NCBI GenBank assembly: GCA_907164885.2
Contig: OU015495.1
Coordinates: forward strand, 213,275,589 to 213,339,588
Direction of reading: 5' to 3'
Origin: Dolomedes plantarius
Taxonomy: Eukaryota > Arthropoda > Arachnida > Araneae > Dolomedidae
DNA: 64,000 bases
In this document: in pieces, positions 11,792 through 24,236 of the stretch
How positions within the stretch are numbered: the stretch's first letter is position 1
Layout: the number at the start of each line of letters is the position of its first letter
The notes under the pieces: generated by a model
Databases searched by the model: none
What the model was told of the DNA's origin: nothing
Seen by the model: the letters and a program-made list of their open reading frames with translations, nothing else
Program-made: the position numbers and the translations under genes

Positions 11792-12004
11792 CACTAGATG
11801 AAAAATATCGCAAAAGAAGAACCTTGATTGTAAAGAGCCTGATGAAAAGTATGCTTAACAGGCGAATGTCATTTGCTACACGGATTTCCAAAATCTAAAT
11901 ACTTTGAATCATGATTGGCTGACGCGGCATGCAAAAGAAATGCTCCCATCGTGATTTTGTACGCACTTCGAATGAAAAGTGGACAAAATCCTGATCGTAT
12001 ATCT

Positions 12005-12728
12005 CAGTGGTTCACAACCTTGGGTATGCGTACCAGTACAGGTACGCGAATGATTTTACAATTTAAAACGAAAATCTGTTAAAAACCTGTATTACAAAAA
12101 AAGAAAAGAAATGACTGTAATAACTAATAATCCATACGTTTTAATATTTTAGTTTGGAATTTCTTATCCATTGTTTGTGTTGTAATACTTTATTGAGATT
12201 TACCGAATCTCGAAAGATGCCGTCTATACCTGAATGTGTTATCTATGACCGCCCCACAAAAATTTGGCACTCGCCCGCGAATTATAACTGTGTCTGTAAC
12301 TGTGTTTGAAAATTATAACTGTGTCTGAGAAGTTTCTTGCCAGGCAGTAAAATTTTTAATGCCATTTGCGACTACATATTTATGTGAAAAAGGATTTTCT
12401 GCAATGACTGCGATGAAAACCGAATATAGAGCTTTGCTGAACATTGAATCGGATCTGAGCTTTTAACTGACAAACATTGAGTCCGATATTACTTCTTTCG
12501 TTAATAATAAACAGGCCCGAACTTCTCACTAATTATATATTTTTTAAAGTGATTATTATATTTTATGTATATGTTTAGCGATAAAAATATATCCCAAGAT
12601 ACTTCTCTTTATTACAAATGTTCACCGTTGCGTTTTATTTCCCATTTCAAAATTTTTGGTCCACTGGTACGTCATCAAATTGATTATAACGTACAGGTAT
12701 GGTACTATAAAAAGGTTGGGATCCCCAG
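12005..12728 (+). mobile_element. hAT element, copy 2, with exact 8-bp duplication
   Basis: The left end is CAGTGGTTCACAACC. The right end reads inverted as CTGGGGATCCCAACC. The 8-mer GTATATCT is present exactly on both sides (11997-12004 and 12729-12736). The length, 724 bp, is the same as copy 1. The two copies are 213 bp apart in opposite orientation, so together they form a large inverted repeat. Confidence 0.95.
12359..12532 (+). pseudogene. hAT dimerisation fragment, copy 2, with a stop
   Basis: TYLCEKGFSAMTAMKTEYRA is followed by NIESDLSF and a TAA stop, then LTNIESDI and NNKQARTSH in the same frame. It is the counterpart of 11245-11433 with one nonsense change where copy 1 has RLKLISIE. 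Confidence 0.85.
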
Positions 12729-12912
12729 GTATATCTTAACAGTTTAATGCAAAATATGACAATCCTCAACATGACAAATCCTACTCTCGACCCATACCGC
12801 CAGCTCTCTCGGGTTTCATATAAATGGATTCCTTACTGTTTATTACTCTAGGATGGTCTATGGGTATTTTACTTACTTATTTTTTTTCTTTTCATTACCA
12901 TAGTAAGCATTA

Positions 12913-13582
12913 TCTATATATATAAAACAGTTCCGTAACTGACTCACTGACATACAACGCACAGACTAAACCGCTGGACCTAAAGGGCTGACATTTTACA
13001 TGGCGATTCTCCTTATAGTGTAGGGGTGCACTAAGAAAGATTTTTGAAAAATTCTTCTTAGGTTTTTTAAAATTAAATTTTTAAGCTGCTTTTGTAACTT
13101 TTTTTTAAGTTTGCCTTTAAAATAATAATTTGAGGGTTATAAAATTTATATCACGAGAAAGATCATAAAACTTCCTTGATGAGATTTTTTTCGAATCTTT
13201 ACCTCCATTTTCTGATTTTTGGTGAATTTTACAGGATAAATTTTTAGAATTTAATTTATTAAATGCCGATCACGTGATTTCTTTTTCTGGTACTTTAAAT
13301 AAATTTATCGTCGCGTGCATAACAACTAAATAGACAAAAAAAATTATTTTTCTTGCTAATGCGGCAAACGATTGGACATTATTTTGTCTATAAAAATATC
13401 CCTTAATATTTTTTTTATAAAGATATATTTTTTTTCTACATCAATTGTATATATTGATCGTCGTATTTATTATAAATATATATATATATATATATATTTA
13501 TTTTTTTTGGCATTAATTGCATACATTGACCATTGTATTTAATTTGAATGTACTCCGTAGCGAAGCGCGGGTTTTCAGCTAG
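12913..13582 (+). mobile_element. Non-autonomous Helitron, family A, copy 3
   Basis: It has TCTATATATATAAAACAG at the start, GCGGGTTTTCAGCTAG at the end, A before and T after. An internal (TA)n lies at about 13477-13497. It is inserted beside an LTR-like block that starts near 13590. No coding. Confidence 0.88.
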
Positions 13583-13589
13583 TTTACCA

Positions 13590-13935
13590 TATATGATGTC
13601 TGTACCATAAATTATAATATCCGACTCCGTATCCTTTACGAAACACTGAACATTTATTTTCATTCACAATCACAGCACAGTTACAGTATTCTTACAACAA
13701 TTATTTACGGCCTTTCATTTAAGCCGCCCAGATATTTCCACTCGACTACGTCGAGCCATCACATGGATTTAAGAGCCGCACAAATCGGCTCTCCAACGCA
13801 ACAACAAGTTACTTTCGTTTTTACACGTGACATACACATACAGTATTTTCCTCCCGTAAGCAGAGTAAAACCAAACTTCCCCGTTTATAGGGACAAACAG
13901 TTACAGACGGAGTTTTGAGTCGTAACAATGTCAAT
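13590..13935 (-). other. LTR-like block, possible solo LTR
   Basis: On the minus strand it begins TGTTACGACTCAAAACTCCG near 13932. It has a TATAAACG box near 13891 and an AATAAA-type signal near 13650, the order found in LTRs. Two stems, AGAGCCG/CGGCTCT near 13781-13801 and CTCGAC/GTCGAG near 13742-13756, are visible. The right boundary and a target duplication are unclear. No coding. Confidence 0.35.
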
Positions 13936-14146
13936 TAAGATATCATACTTTTTCTACTGTAGATAGATCAAGCTTTTTTCCCCTGTATTGTAATTCGAAA
14001 TGCTGCTACAGATTAAAAAAGGTATCCGAGTCGAAGTATAATATTTCTAGGTAGCATCTTCACCTATTTTGGGTATCTCACTTTTGTATCCTTAACATAT
14101 TTTTTTATCCTTCTAGTTGTACCTCCATTTTTTTACCACGTCCTTA

Positions 14147-14930
14147 TTAACTCGCTTTCTTGTTTGTCCAGTACAAATTTTGCGATCGATTTTTAACTAG
14201 CTTCCCGACTAGCTAGACATTTGAAACTTTTAGAATAGCTCAGAGCACGATGAAAATGCATTCTTTTAATACTTTTAGCCATCTTTAAGCAGAAAAATTA
14301 ACAAGGTGGCGCTTACGGTAGAATTCAATGCTTGCACTTCTGCGTAATCGCGCTTGGCGGTTTTGAAAACAGAATATGTGTGAATTTAGTTTGTTTGCAA
14401 AAATATTGTGCGAAATATTTTTTAAAATTATAAAAGTTATAAGTTTATAAAGTCTGGATAGTGGAAACGACTAAAAAGTGATTAAAATTAAACAAATGAA
14501 AGTGAAAAATAATAATTAAATGAAGGTTTGTGCAATTAAGCGAGAAAGGAGAGAAAAATAAAAATAAATACAAGTGAAAAATAATTAAATAGGAAAATAT
14601 TAAAATTATGATTTGGCAAAATAAGATATCTTTCCAGTAGGTTTGGAGCAGTCAAACTCTTCGATGGGTCTAACTCGGCTTAATGCTTTGTAAGAATGTC
14701 CCTTGGCGAAGAGTTTTTTGCCGATGTACAGAACTGCGTGGTTCACGGTACATCTTTGTATTTTGTACACAGTACAGGCCGATCATTTACTTTCAAGTTG
14801 ATGGGATAATTCATCCAAAAAATTTTTAAAAAGTATTTATTAATACATAGAATTGTCAAGTTTATATGATTCAACAGAAAATTTAAAAACGTGGTATATA
14901 AAAAGTTATTTTTATCTTGTAATTATGTAA
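14147..14930. repeat. Dispersed unclassified repeat, copy 1
   Basis: The segment 14147-14292 (containing GACTAGCTAGACATTTGAAA) and the segment 14845-14930 (containing CAAGTTTATATGATTCAACA) both recur, in the same relative order and spacing but inverted, at about 61578-61428 and 60963-60875. The two places therefore hold one old element of about 0.7-0.8 kb whose middle has diverged. Its class is unknown. Confidence 0.65.
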
Positions 14931-16441
14931 TATGACAAAAACAACATTTCATCTTTACAGTGGGATGGAATAGCCTCTAAAAAATAGTTTTGCCAAAAAT
15001 TCTCTCTCTTCCTTAGCAATTATCAAACTGGGCAGTTAATACACTTTCATGAAGAGTGATAAATTTAGTTTGTTCTTTGACTTTCTGTTTCATTAAGTGC
15101 CCCAGAAACTTTGAAAAATAAGATCACACAGTGTGATTTGAAATTTAAACATATCTACACGACTCTTATAATATACATCGTTAAACATATCTTATAATAT
15201 ACATCTATAAAAAGCTATTTATTGTTTTAGACTTGTTAACCCATATTATTACCATAAGGGAAAAGATGTAAGAAATATTACAACGATGTTACTTCATGTT
15301 TTAGTATACCATTGGGAATAGTTGGTAGTTAAATAGTTTTGTGTGATGTGTATTACTTGGAGCCATACAAACGTCATAGAAAATTAGTTAAATAGACAAA
15401 ATATAGTTAAAAAAGCTAGTCTAACTATCATAACTTATGTACTGATCTAACAAATGCAATAATATAAATCTTGGTTACTTAAAGTAAATAACCAATATTC
15501 AGTATCCTATTAAAGCAATATTTAATATTTATAAAAATATAAATATTTGCAACCATAAACATTCATTTGTACAAAATGAAGACATGAATCTTTAATATAT
15601 AAATTTATTTTATCTAGAACTTCAAATGTTACTATGCAAATAATTTATCTCATATGTTAAAAAATGCTTGTGCATGCATGAGAATAATCACAAACAAATT
15701 ATTTTTAAAAGGCTAAAATATATAATAATATCATCACTTTATTCATCATTTTACTACTTAATATAACTCTCTTAAAGCTGTTAGTCATCCACTTTCTGCT
15801 ATATTATGGTAAATTATATATATTTTTCCAATAATTAAAAATTTATTTATCAAAGATATGCTAAAATCAATCGATGCCATAAAGATATTCCTAATACGCA
15901 ATTTAAATATTACAAATTTATTTATATTGTATTTCAAGAAAACGTATAATTCTGTTAGCTTAAACAAATTACTTGTAAAAGAGTACACATATTTTGTTAC
16001 ATGAAATGCAAAATTTATAATGCATTACTATAAAAGTAAAAGAATATCTATTAGTATAATACAGATGAGATTGAAAAAAACGATTCTTACGTTAAGATTT
16101 ATTATCAGAGAAAAAAAATCAAATTAAAAGCTTTATTAAATACTACTGGTGTTGTAAAAAAACACAGAATTATCGCGTAGTTAAATTCCTGCAAAAATGC
16201 GATGCAATCAATACCTAATTTCACCGATAAAAAGTGAATTCCCTTTTTCCAATGAGAAAATTTCAACTTGAAGGGAATTAAAAACTTGTTTATGGTGAGA
16301 GGAAATGAATTTCCCTTTGTGTTCGAAGAATTTCTTCTTTCTCTGTCTTTTATTGGAAGTATTCCTTATTGAAGTAGGATATATTAAATGAAAAATGAAA
16401 AATTAATTTCCTTATGTCTGTGACATTCGTAACAAGGGCTG

Positions 16442-16445
<4 letters not shown>
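14931..16445. other. Unassigned AT-rich DNA
   Basis: I see no gene, terminal repeats or internal repeats that I recognise over these 1.5 kb. The longest open frame (minus, about 15785-15988) is low in complexity and not protein-like. Confidence 0.4.

Positions 16446-16516
<71 letters not shown>
16446..16516. repeat. (AT)n microsatellite
   Basis: About 35 AT units. Overlapping open frames are repeat translations. Confidence 0.95.
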
Positions 16517-16518
<2 letters not shown>

Positions 16519-17726
16519 CAAAGTTGAAAGTGAAAAACCAGCATATGGCCAAAACCACTACAGCCAGGAAATAAAAACATGAAAAGATAAGTGAAAAATA
16601 GGTTTTTGACAGCCTCTTTTCATCAGTTGTGCCGATACTGTCTAAAAACCAATGGATTGTTTCTAATAAGTATGATCTGAGCAATAAACATACTTAGACA
16701 CCGTAAAATCCATAAGAAACAGAAGAAGAGAATAAACAGTTGCTTTATCATAGAACACAAAGCCCGGCGCCAGACAAAGGGGAAGTTAAGTTAAGGAGAC
16801 CGCGAGAAGACTGACGTCACAAACATTGCAACCATGGAGCAAATGGAAACACAGTAGCAGACTTACTAAGGATACTGTTATAGGACAAAATAACCTAAGT
16901 TAACTTCGACATTTATTATGACTAAGAGTTATTATTTAATATTAGTATTATTACACTAGTTTTTATTATTTTATATTTTACTTTTTAAGTAGTTATTTAC
17001 TATCATTATTCATTTAGTTTTATATTACTTAATTATAGCAACAGAACATGCTATTCATTAAATCAAAAACAACCAATTATGTGCTTGGAAAGACTATCAG
17101 GATAATAATTACTTATATATATTACAATATATGTAAAAATTACTTACTTACACACACACACACACACATATATGAAACTAATTTTCCTTGTTTCTGGTGT
17201 AAAAGTCAAACCACGTGTCTCGCAGCGTATTGCATACAGTGTGAGCAGGACTCTTACAAGCACTTTACGCTGTATTCGTTGAAAAGATTTAAATAACTTT
17301 ACCTTTTTATACTTCTTAATTTATAAGTTTATCAACTTGAACACATTATCTACAATGCTGATATTTAGTCATGTAACAGTATATAAGAAGTATAAAGAGA
17401 GCAAGTTATTTACATATTTAAAACGAATACAAGAGTGCTTAGCGTCCCGTTCACCCTGTATTCAACCCGCTAAGTGACACAAAGTTTGACTTTCACACCA
17501 GGGCAAAAGAAGTTAGTTTCGCTGGTCCCCGTGATTATCTGTGGTGAAATATCGCCAGAGGCAGCTAGGCGTTACACAGAAACAGAAGTAGTTAAGACAA
17601 TAGAAAAGACAATATTAAAATTAAGATTTTAGAAGACAATATTAAAAGTAGATATTTCATGGAATTGAATTAATAACTGATAGGGCGTTATTATGACACA
17701 CAGACACACACACACACATATACATA
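16517..17726. other. Unassigned DNA with two (CA)n stretches
   Basis: No gene was recognised. (CA)n runs lie at about 17150-17168 and 17698-17718. A somewhat GC-richer part, 16740-16870, contains nothing I can name. Confidence 0.4.
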
Positions 17727-18513
17727 CAGTGATTTCCGCTTATAAGAATCACGTTTGTTATTACTGTTTTTGATTCTTATAAGCGGTTGATTCTTATAAC
17801 CGAAATTTAGGTTTTTGGACTGGAACACACACACCTATATATACATATATTAGATAATTTACCATAAAATACTCTTTAATTTACATTAACTATCTTTTAT
17901 TAAAAATTTTTTTATAGTTTTAAAAATAAAACTTAATTTTTAGACCTATAAGTAGATACACATGATTATAGTAAGAGAAGAAAAAAATACAATATTTGTT
18001 ACAAGTTACAACATACCTGCTTAACAGTTTTAACATTTCAACTACAGGAAGGGAGCAAGAAAAAGTTTTCTACTGTAGTTTGACGTAATGAAGTTTTCAG
18101 AAGGCTGTTTATACCTCTTTCAATACTTATAGTCTCAGACGAAGATTTACTCTGACGGGTAAAGTTGCCCCCGGGTCAAGCTAATAGGACAGTGTTGTGG
18201 TAAAGCGTTTAAGGGGAAACGATTATGTTATGTCTAATAAAGAAAGGGGTGAATTTTACGACTATATTCCATCCCATCTTATCAATCTTTCTTTAAAAAA
18301 AAGAACGAACTTCGTGCCTTTTGAGGGTTTAAGTAGGTTTTTTGGAAAAATGGAAGTAAAGCGAAGAGTGTAAACTGATTCTTAAAACCGGTGGATTGAT
18401 TCTTTAAAGCGAAAATTTTAACATGGAATTAATGCATTTGTTTTTGTTTTCGCGATATTGATTCTTATAAACGGTTGATTCTTATAACCAGTGATCACTA
18501 TAAGCGGTGGTTA

Positions 18514-18516
<3 letters not shown>
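17727..18516. mobile_element. pogo/Tigger-like non-autonomous element, 790 bp
   Basis: The left end is CAGTGATTTCCGCTTATAAG. The right end reads inverted as CAGTAACCACCGCTTATAG. TA lies on each side (17725-17726 and 18517-18518). Subterminal repeats of TTGATTCTTATAA near both ends are typical of pogo-like elements. No transposase remains. The right TA is the first unit of a long (TA)n array. Confidence 0.85.

Positions 18517-18572
<56 letters not shown>
18517..18572. repeat. (TA)n microsatellite adjoining the pogo-like element
   Basis: About 28 TA units begin exactly at the element's right end. A shorter degenerate TATG/TA stretch follows at about 18598-18665. Confidence 0.93.
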
Positions 18573-18575
<3 letters not shown>

Positions 18576-20690
18576 CTATATCTAGGAATCTAGCACTGTA
18601 TATATATATATGCGTGTGTGTGTTTGTATGTATGTATATATGCATATACACATATATGTATGTGTTTAATTCATACGTTATTCGCATGTGATAGCCCTGC
18701 ATTATGTATTCAGTAGTATCGATTAGCGCCCTCAGGTTTCGGGTTTATATTTGCTACGGTATTTTGCATCTTATCGATGACACCGAAAAATAAACTTAAA
18801 AGTTGATTTAATCATAAAATTTTAAATCAACTTTTGTTGGAACAAATATTTTGTTTTCCCCCCCAATAATGGTATTCCTACAGATATACGATAAGTAACT
18901 AACAATAATTTTCGATGCATGGACTGATGCGTATCACATCTAGATCGCTATTGATGTGTAGGAAAGAATCATTAAAATCCTAACGTGCGGCTCAGTTGCG
19001 AAGATCGCAAAGTAAATTAGTCGTCTGAAGGAGCCTCCCTTCGGTTTGGAATGCAGGAAGCCTCCAGATCAATTACAGAGTAGTCAGTTGTATTTAAAGT
19101 GAATGCTGGGAAGGGATTGAAATATATGCTGCTTTCTTTCGGTTTAATATCATCAATGTGTGTTATTAAATACTCAGTGACACTTTCAGCCATGCTGTAA
19201 TTCAAACGTGGCTATGATTTCTTAGGTGTACTTTTTTTAATAATTAGCTTTAGATTTGAAAGGCGGTTCATTTTAAACTTTTCTCACATTGGACTGTGGA
19301 GAAAATAAACGCACAAGAATAGCTTTACTATGTGAAGTGTTTTTGAATTTGTATTATTTTTGAATACCTCTTATTACTAGTACAGAATATTCCGGTCAAA
19401 AGATAATTTATTATGAAAATACTCTTGGGGGTGGGCGGCACAGTAAACATAGATAAATTGATAGCAATAAAAATCAAATCTTATAATTTTACTGGAGGCA
19501 TCGTTGCCTATCATATTTATGAAATACCCAAATGGATATACTTTTTTTCATATGATTCTTGTATGATAAAATATTATAATGGCTTTAAAATTAAATTTGG
19601 CGTAGTATCATCCAACTCTATACCGTAAATGAGGCCTTCAGTATTTGTTTATGTTCAGATAAATCATAATTCTAATTAAATATTTAAATTGCTTTTTAAT
19701 AAACATTATTGACCTGTATAAATGGTGATAGGTAATGGAGAAATTCATATTTTTTTGAAAGATTGAACTACAAATCGAGAAATAAATCTAATTTTGGTCT
19801 TCCTTCTAATTTTACTATAGTTGTAATGTTTATTTTAAATTGATCTATAATTTTGGAGAGGAATTGAAACGAAAAAAGAAATGTTTTCTGGCATCGCGAA
19901 TAATTTCCCAAAAGGTCTTCCTCTGATTTTCTATTTTGGGAGTTATGTATTGAGGCAGGTGTTTGTCTTTCTTAGGAGGATTAAATAAAACTAAATTCTT
20001 AAATAAGGGCAGATACTATCCTTTTCTACAGTTAGAATTTTAAAATATTTTTTTGACGTTAACTATTTCGTGTAAAAAGAAGCAATATGGTTTGCATTTA
20101 AATGACTGACTGCGGTAGAAGATGTTAACTCTATTTTTATCAAGTTTTGTTCCCTTTATTTCAGAACTTTTTCTTGAATTACGATCGACATATTCTTTCA
20201 AATTAAAACTAGTTAAACTAGGTAAATATAATGTTAAACTCTCGACATATTGTTATTTATTGCCAAATTGTAATCAGGGAATGTAAACAAATGGCGCTAA
20301 AACTGGGAGGCGCTAAAACAGTAAGTTGAAAAATTTCCGAATATCACATTTCTGCATAAAACATGTTAGAGTAACTAACCAGCACAGTTTGATCAGGATT
20401 TTATATAATTAATATATAAAGAGTAAGAGAATTTGAATCATTTGTTGTTGTGACATTTCCACAGATAATTTAGCGAAATGTGTGATACCATTTATTTCAT
20501 AGCGCAGATAAAGTCGTTATAGAACATAATAATATATGACGTAACGCCATAATTCTTTGTAAATAACCTGATTACGTTTCATTTCTAAATAATTTTGCAG
20601 AAAACTTAGCTACGAATTTTCGACGTAATTTACTTAGGCATTATTATATAAATGTCTTAAAGGACAAAGTTTCAAACCAATTGAGGCGTT
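18573..20690. other. Unassigned AT-rich DNA
   Basis: No transposon termini were recognised. One candidate minus-strand exon is listed separately at 19017-19205. A short repeated phrase with GGCGCTAAAAC occurs twice near 20292-20320. Confidence 0.4.
19017..19205 (-). CDS. Candidate minus-strand exon or coding remnant, unrecognised
   Basis: A 62-codon frame reads MAESVTEYLITHIDDIKPKE from its fifth codon and ends EAPSDD and a stop. Its composition is more balanced than the surrounding AT-rich DNA. A splice-acceptor-like TTTGAATTACAG lies just before ATGGCTGAAAG. I recognise no family. It could be a terminal exon, a relic, or chance. Confidence 0.25.
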   Translation of the reverse strand: MNYSMAESVTEYLITHIDDIKPKESSIYFNPFPAFTLNTTDYSVIDLEASCIPNRREAPSDD

Positions 20691-20765
20691 AGAAAACAAT
20701 CAGTACAATACTTCTGCGGAACAGGTAGTTGGAATGCATTACGTTACACTATGATGTTTGCAGAA

Positions 20766-20943
20766 ATGACACGATCCACGGTATCTGCTCTATCTAGACA
20801 AACTGTTCACAGGAGGTTTGAGAAAATTGATCTGATTGCAAGGCGTACAGTAGTTTGTGCTGTTGCGCACAAGCGTCCGTGTTTACACTGGAGTCAAGAA
20901 CATTGAAACTCCACTCTGAGACAGAGGGAAAAGTGTTTTTTGT
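20766..20943 (+). pseudogene. Tc1-like transposase internal fragment
   Basis: The frame reads SRQTVHRRFEKIDLIARRTV, then LHWSQEH, a stop, NSTLRQREKCFLF. It matches the Tc1 stretch before the first catalytic Asp (TVRRRLREAGLRARRPVV...RQHxxWTLRQWRNVLF). It runs into a TTTTG-rich stretch at 20938-20963 where the catalytic motif should follow. Only this segment survives. Confidence 0.75.
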
Positions 20944-21079
20944 TTTGTTTTGTTTGTTTTTTTAGTGAAACTACAGAGGAACACAAGGCTCCAGATTACA
21001 TTAGACTTTCTACAGTACATTAAACTTCCGGTGGAGATTTATCGGAGAATTGTTTGAGCTAAGTTTAAGGTCCCCAATG

Positions 21080-21475
21080 TCACGATGAATGCCCAGAGAT
21101 ACACCCGAAAACTCGATAATTTGCATAAGGCTATCAGTGACAGACATGCGGTCTTCAGGAGTCATTCTCCACGACAATGCATGGACGCATGTCGCCAAGA
21201 TTGTTGTTCATGCACTAGCCCGTAATAAACGGTAGGTCCTTGAATATCATGCATACAGCCGAAATTTGTCACCATGTGACATTCATATTTTCGGATCGTT
21301 AAAGAAATTCCCCAGTGGACAAAGATACGGCACGGAAAAGGACGTACAGGCTGCAGTTGAGAACTGGTTCAAGCAGCAACTGATATCTTTCAACGCAGAC
21401 GGAATTCATCGCCTTCCCAAACGCTAGGATGCCCGCATAAACGGCATGGATGGTTATTTTCTGAGAAATATTGTA
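21080..21475 (+). pseudogene. mariner-like transposase C-terminal fragment
   Basis: TRKLDNLHKAISDRH matches the mariner stretch before the second Asp. After a frameshift VILHDNAWTHVAKIV carries that Asp. SRNLSPCDIHIFGSLKKF holds the third catalytic Asp region (SPDLAPSDYHLF in the family; here PCDIH). GQRYGTEKDVQAAVENWF and INGMDGYF match the C-terminus. Several stops and one shift show long decay. No terminal repeats were found. It sits only 140 bp from an unrelated Tc1 fragment. Confidence 0.85.
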
Positions 21476-21479
21476 TGCA

Positions 21480-23148
21480 GTAAGCTTCATTCAATACTAC
21501 TCATTTTATATGTTTGTGTTTCGTCTTTTCTTTATTCCTTGTGAAATTGTGACACATCTCGAACTGGTTTCATTTGAACCTTTTTTTTATAGATGCAAAA
21601 TGAAGCATGGTCAAATCTTCCCTAAAAATATTCGTGTTTATTTATTTTTTTAATCATTTCATAAGCGCTTATCATTATATAAAAATCTGCTTTAGGTTTC
21701 GCTTTAATTAAACTATTTCAAATCTTACTCTATCGACAATTTTTCGTTCCGCGAATTCTTTAGAAGCGTAAAAAAAGCACAGGGAATATTTAATTTCTTC
21801 AAACCTCACACACAAATCTGGAATCATCTTTAATTTCCACTCGCTGCATTCGAAATATTAAAAATAATGAACGAATAATCTTTTATAAAAATCTTTTGAA
21901 AAAAATTCTGAAATTAATGAAATGTTTTCGATTAACGCTTGATGCAAAAGAAATAAAACCTTTTCTAAACGTTTTTAATTAATTATAACTTTCGCAATCT
22001 AAGAATTACTGGAAAGGCTGATTGTCACTAATGAATTTTGAGGTTAATTAAAATTTTCCTCGTTGTCCTTCGAGTATGAGTTTAATTCAATGCTTTGCTA
22101 AAAAACACTTTCAGAGGGAGAGGTTTAATCTAAAATACGTTAGAAGGACATTTGTCACAAATTAAAATGTTGCAAAGCGTTCGTGTCACTTTCTTTCTAA
22201 ATGTTGAGATTTATTTTAGGAGTAAGAATTTACTCCCTTTAAATTTTCACGAATCTATTACTGTATATAATTATACAGTCTCATAAGTAAATATTAAGTG
22301 GTTAAAAATTGCAATAAGTTGTTCATTGCAAGGTTTATTTCAATAAAATATAACTTTATGAGCTTTAGTCTTACCTGCATCATGTGATAAAATAGTTTCC
22401 AGAAATCAAGTCATCGCAAAACCCCTATTTTGGAAGAAAATAATATCGAATATTTCTAAGAACCGCAGCTTTCATCTTACCAATCCCCAAAGTGCAACAT
22501 ATTTTTACCCAAAATGTATATTTACCCCATTAACACCGATGCTATTAACACCGATGCAGAATAACGTTGTAAACACTTTTAGGCTTACTTTATAAATTAC
22601 GTTGGGAAATTTTTTGGCTTCTTCTTTTTTAGATTACAAGTTTTGGATAGCAAGCAATAGATTTCCTCCAACCCCCTAAATTGAAATCGAGTACCCAAGG
22701 CGGCCACAAATCTTTCGGAATTAAACTGTTTCAAAATAAAAATAAAAGATCCAAAAGGTGTCCTTGTGGGATTATCTTTGTATGTTACTCATGAAGGTAC
22801 TGTTACATAGCCATCCACCCTGGTCTTTACTTTCACATAACTTGTGATGAGGGAAATAGCATATTTCACCAAAATACCTTAAAAATATTAATTCGAAAAA
22901 ATATCATGGCGAACTGTTCAATATTGAAAGCTACTGATTTTTGTCATACGGCCTTATTTACCGATAACATTTACATTTGCAAAACTACATTTACCTGTCT
23001 CAGCCAAGGTAAAAGTATTACAATGAGTCATATAGGTAGATCCGGTACTAGGGTTAAATGTGAACAAAACTGTAGAAAGAATCTCGGGACTACTTTATCA
23101 ACTGCATTGAAGAAAGTACTGCAAAAAATGTTACCTTATATACATTGA
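21480..23148. other. Unassigned AT-rich DNA
   Basis: No element or gene was recognised. ATTAACACCGATGC occurs twice in tandem near 22529-22557. An 80-codon ATG frame at 22906-23148 (ISILK-like start, cysteine-containing middle) ends just before the Helitron; I do not recognise it and treat it as probably chance. Confidence 0.35.
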
Positions 23149-23220
23149 CTAGCCGAAAACCCGCACTTCGCTACGGAGTATATTCATATTAAATACAACG
23201 GTCAATGTATGCAATTAATG

Positions 23221-23267
<47 letters not shown>

Positions 23268-23855
23268 AATACAACGTATACAATTGATGTATACAATTGT
23301 AATCAATGTATACAATTGATGTAGAAAAAATATATATATTTATAAAAAATCGTAAGGGATATTTTTATAGACAAAATAATGTCCAATCGTTTGCCGCATT
23401 AGCAAGAAAAAAATATTTTTTTTGTCTATTTAGTTGTTATGCACGTGACGATAAATTTATTTAAGTACCAGAAAAAGAAATCACGTGATCGGCATTTAAT
23501 AAATTAAATTCTAAAAATGAATCTTTAAAAATTCACCAAAAATCAGAACATTGAGGTAAAGATTCGAAAAAGATTTCATTTTAAAGGAATTTTTACGATC
23601 TTTCTCGTGATATAAATTTTATAACCCTCAAATTATTATTTTAAATGCAAACCCCTAAAAAGTTACAAAAACAGCTTAAAAATTTAATTTTAAAAAATCT
23701 AAGAAGAATTTTTCAAAAATCTTTCTTAGTGCACCCCTACACCATAAGAAGAATCGCCATGCAAAATGTCAGCCCTTTAGGTCCAAAGGTTTGGTCTGTG
23801 CGTTGTATGTCAGTGAGTCAGTGAGTCAGTTACGGAACTGTTTTATATATATAGA
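23149..23855 (-). mobile_element. Non-autonomous Helitron, family A, copy 4
   Basis: Reverse orientation: CTAG at 23149-23152 is the 3' end and GA at 23854-23855 (TC on the minus strand) is the 5' end, with A before and T after. It has a (TA)n array at about 23224-23265 and a short triplication of GTATACAATTGATGT near 23275-23325. No coding. Confidence 0.87.
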
Positions 23856-24236
23856 TAAGCAATACATCTGATAGGCAATACATTTAAAGATAAATATTTT
23901 TTTTTCGTAGAAGGCAGTGAATTTTGAATGTCTGAATGATTTGTCCCATCTATTCAGATTTAAAAGTTTGTTTCAAGTGATAAACAATGAAGGGTGATAT
24001 TTTCATATCCAAATAGTCCAATAGTCAAAGCAACCTATTTTCTGTAAATTTTTGGCCACCAAGTGACGTCAGTATTGTTAATTCTAAATCTAAACTTATT
24101 CGTAAGTAAGCGTAGGCTCTAACATTCAGTCAGTGAGTTTATTGCCAATTATTGTCAATTTCAAGCATTCTGCAGTATGGAGTGATGATATTGAAGGATT
24201 TGCTACCGAACCAGCGTCAATGCCTGGTAAGCATTA

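Larger units (their letters stand above)
10870..11920 (+). pseudogene. Tc1-like transposase relic, split by a hAT element
   Basis: Decayed Tc1 catalytic C-terminus. DDDIPHSAHEM near 10918 matches the second-Asp motif (QQDNAPHTA). PAYSLDINPINNA near 10953 matches WPAxSPDLNPIEHVW, with the Glu changed to Asn and the Trp a stop. The frame runs to GLMIAL at about 11064, where a hAT element (11068-11791) interrupts. Beyond it EKYRKRRTLIVKSLMKSML resembles the usual C-terminal EEW..IP..LI..L..SM. No terminal repeats were found. Confidence 0.65.

Noticed and set aside
22906..23148. 80-codon ATG frame before a Helitron
   Set aside because: No recognised domain, and one frame of this length is expected by chance in this much sequence.
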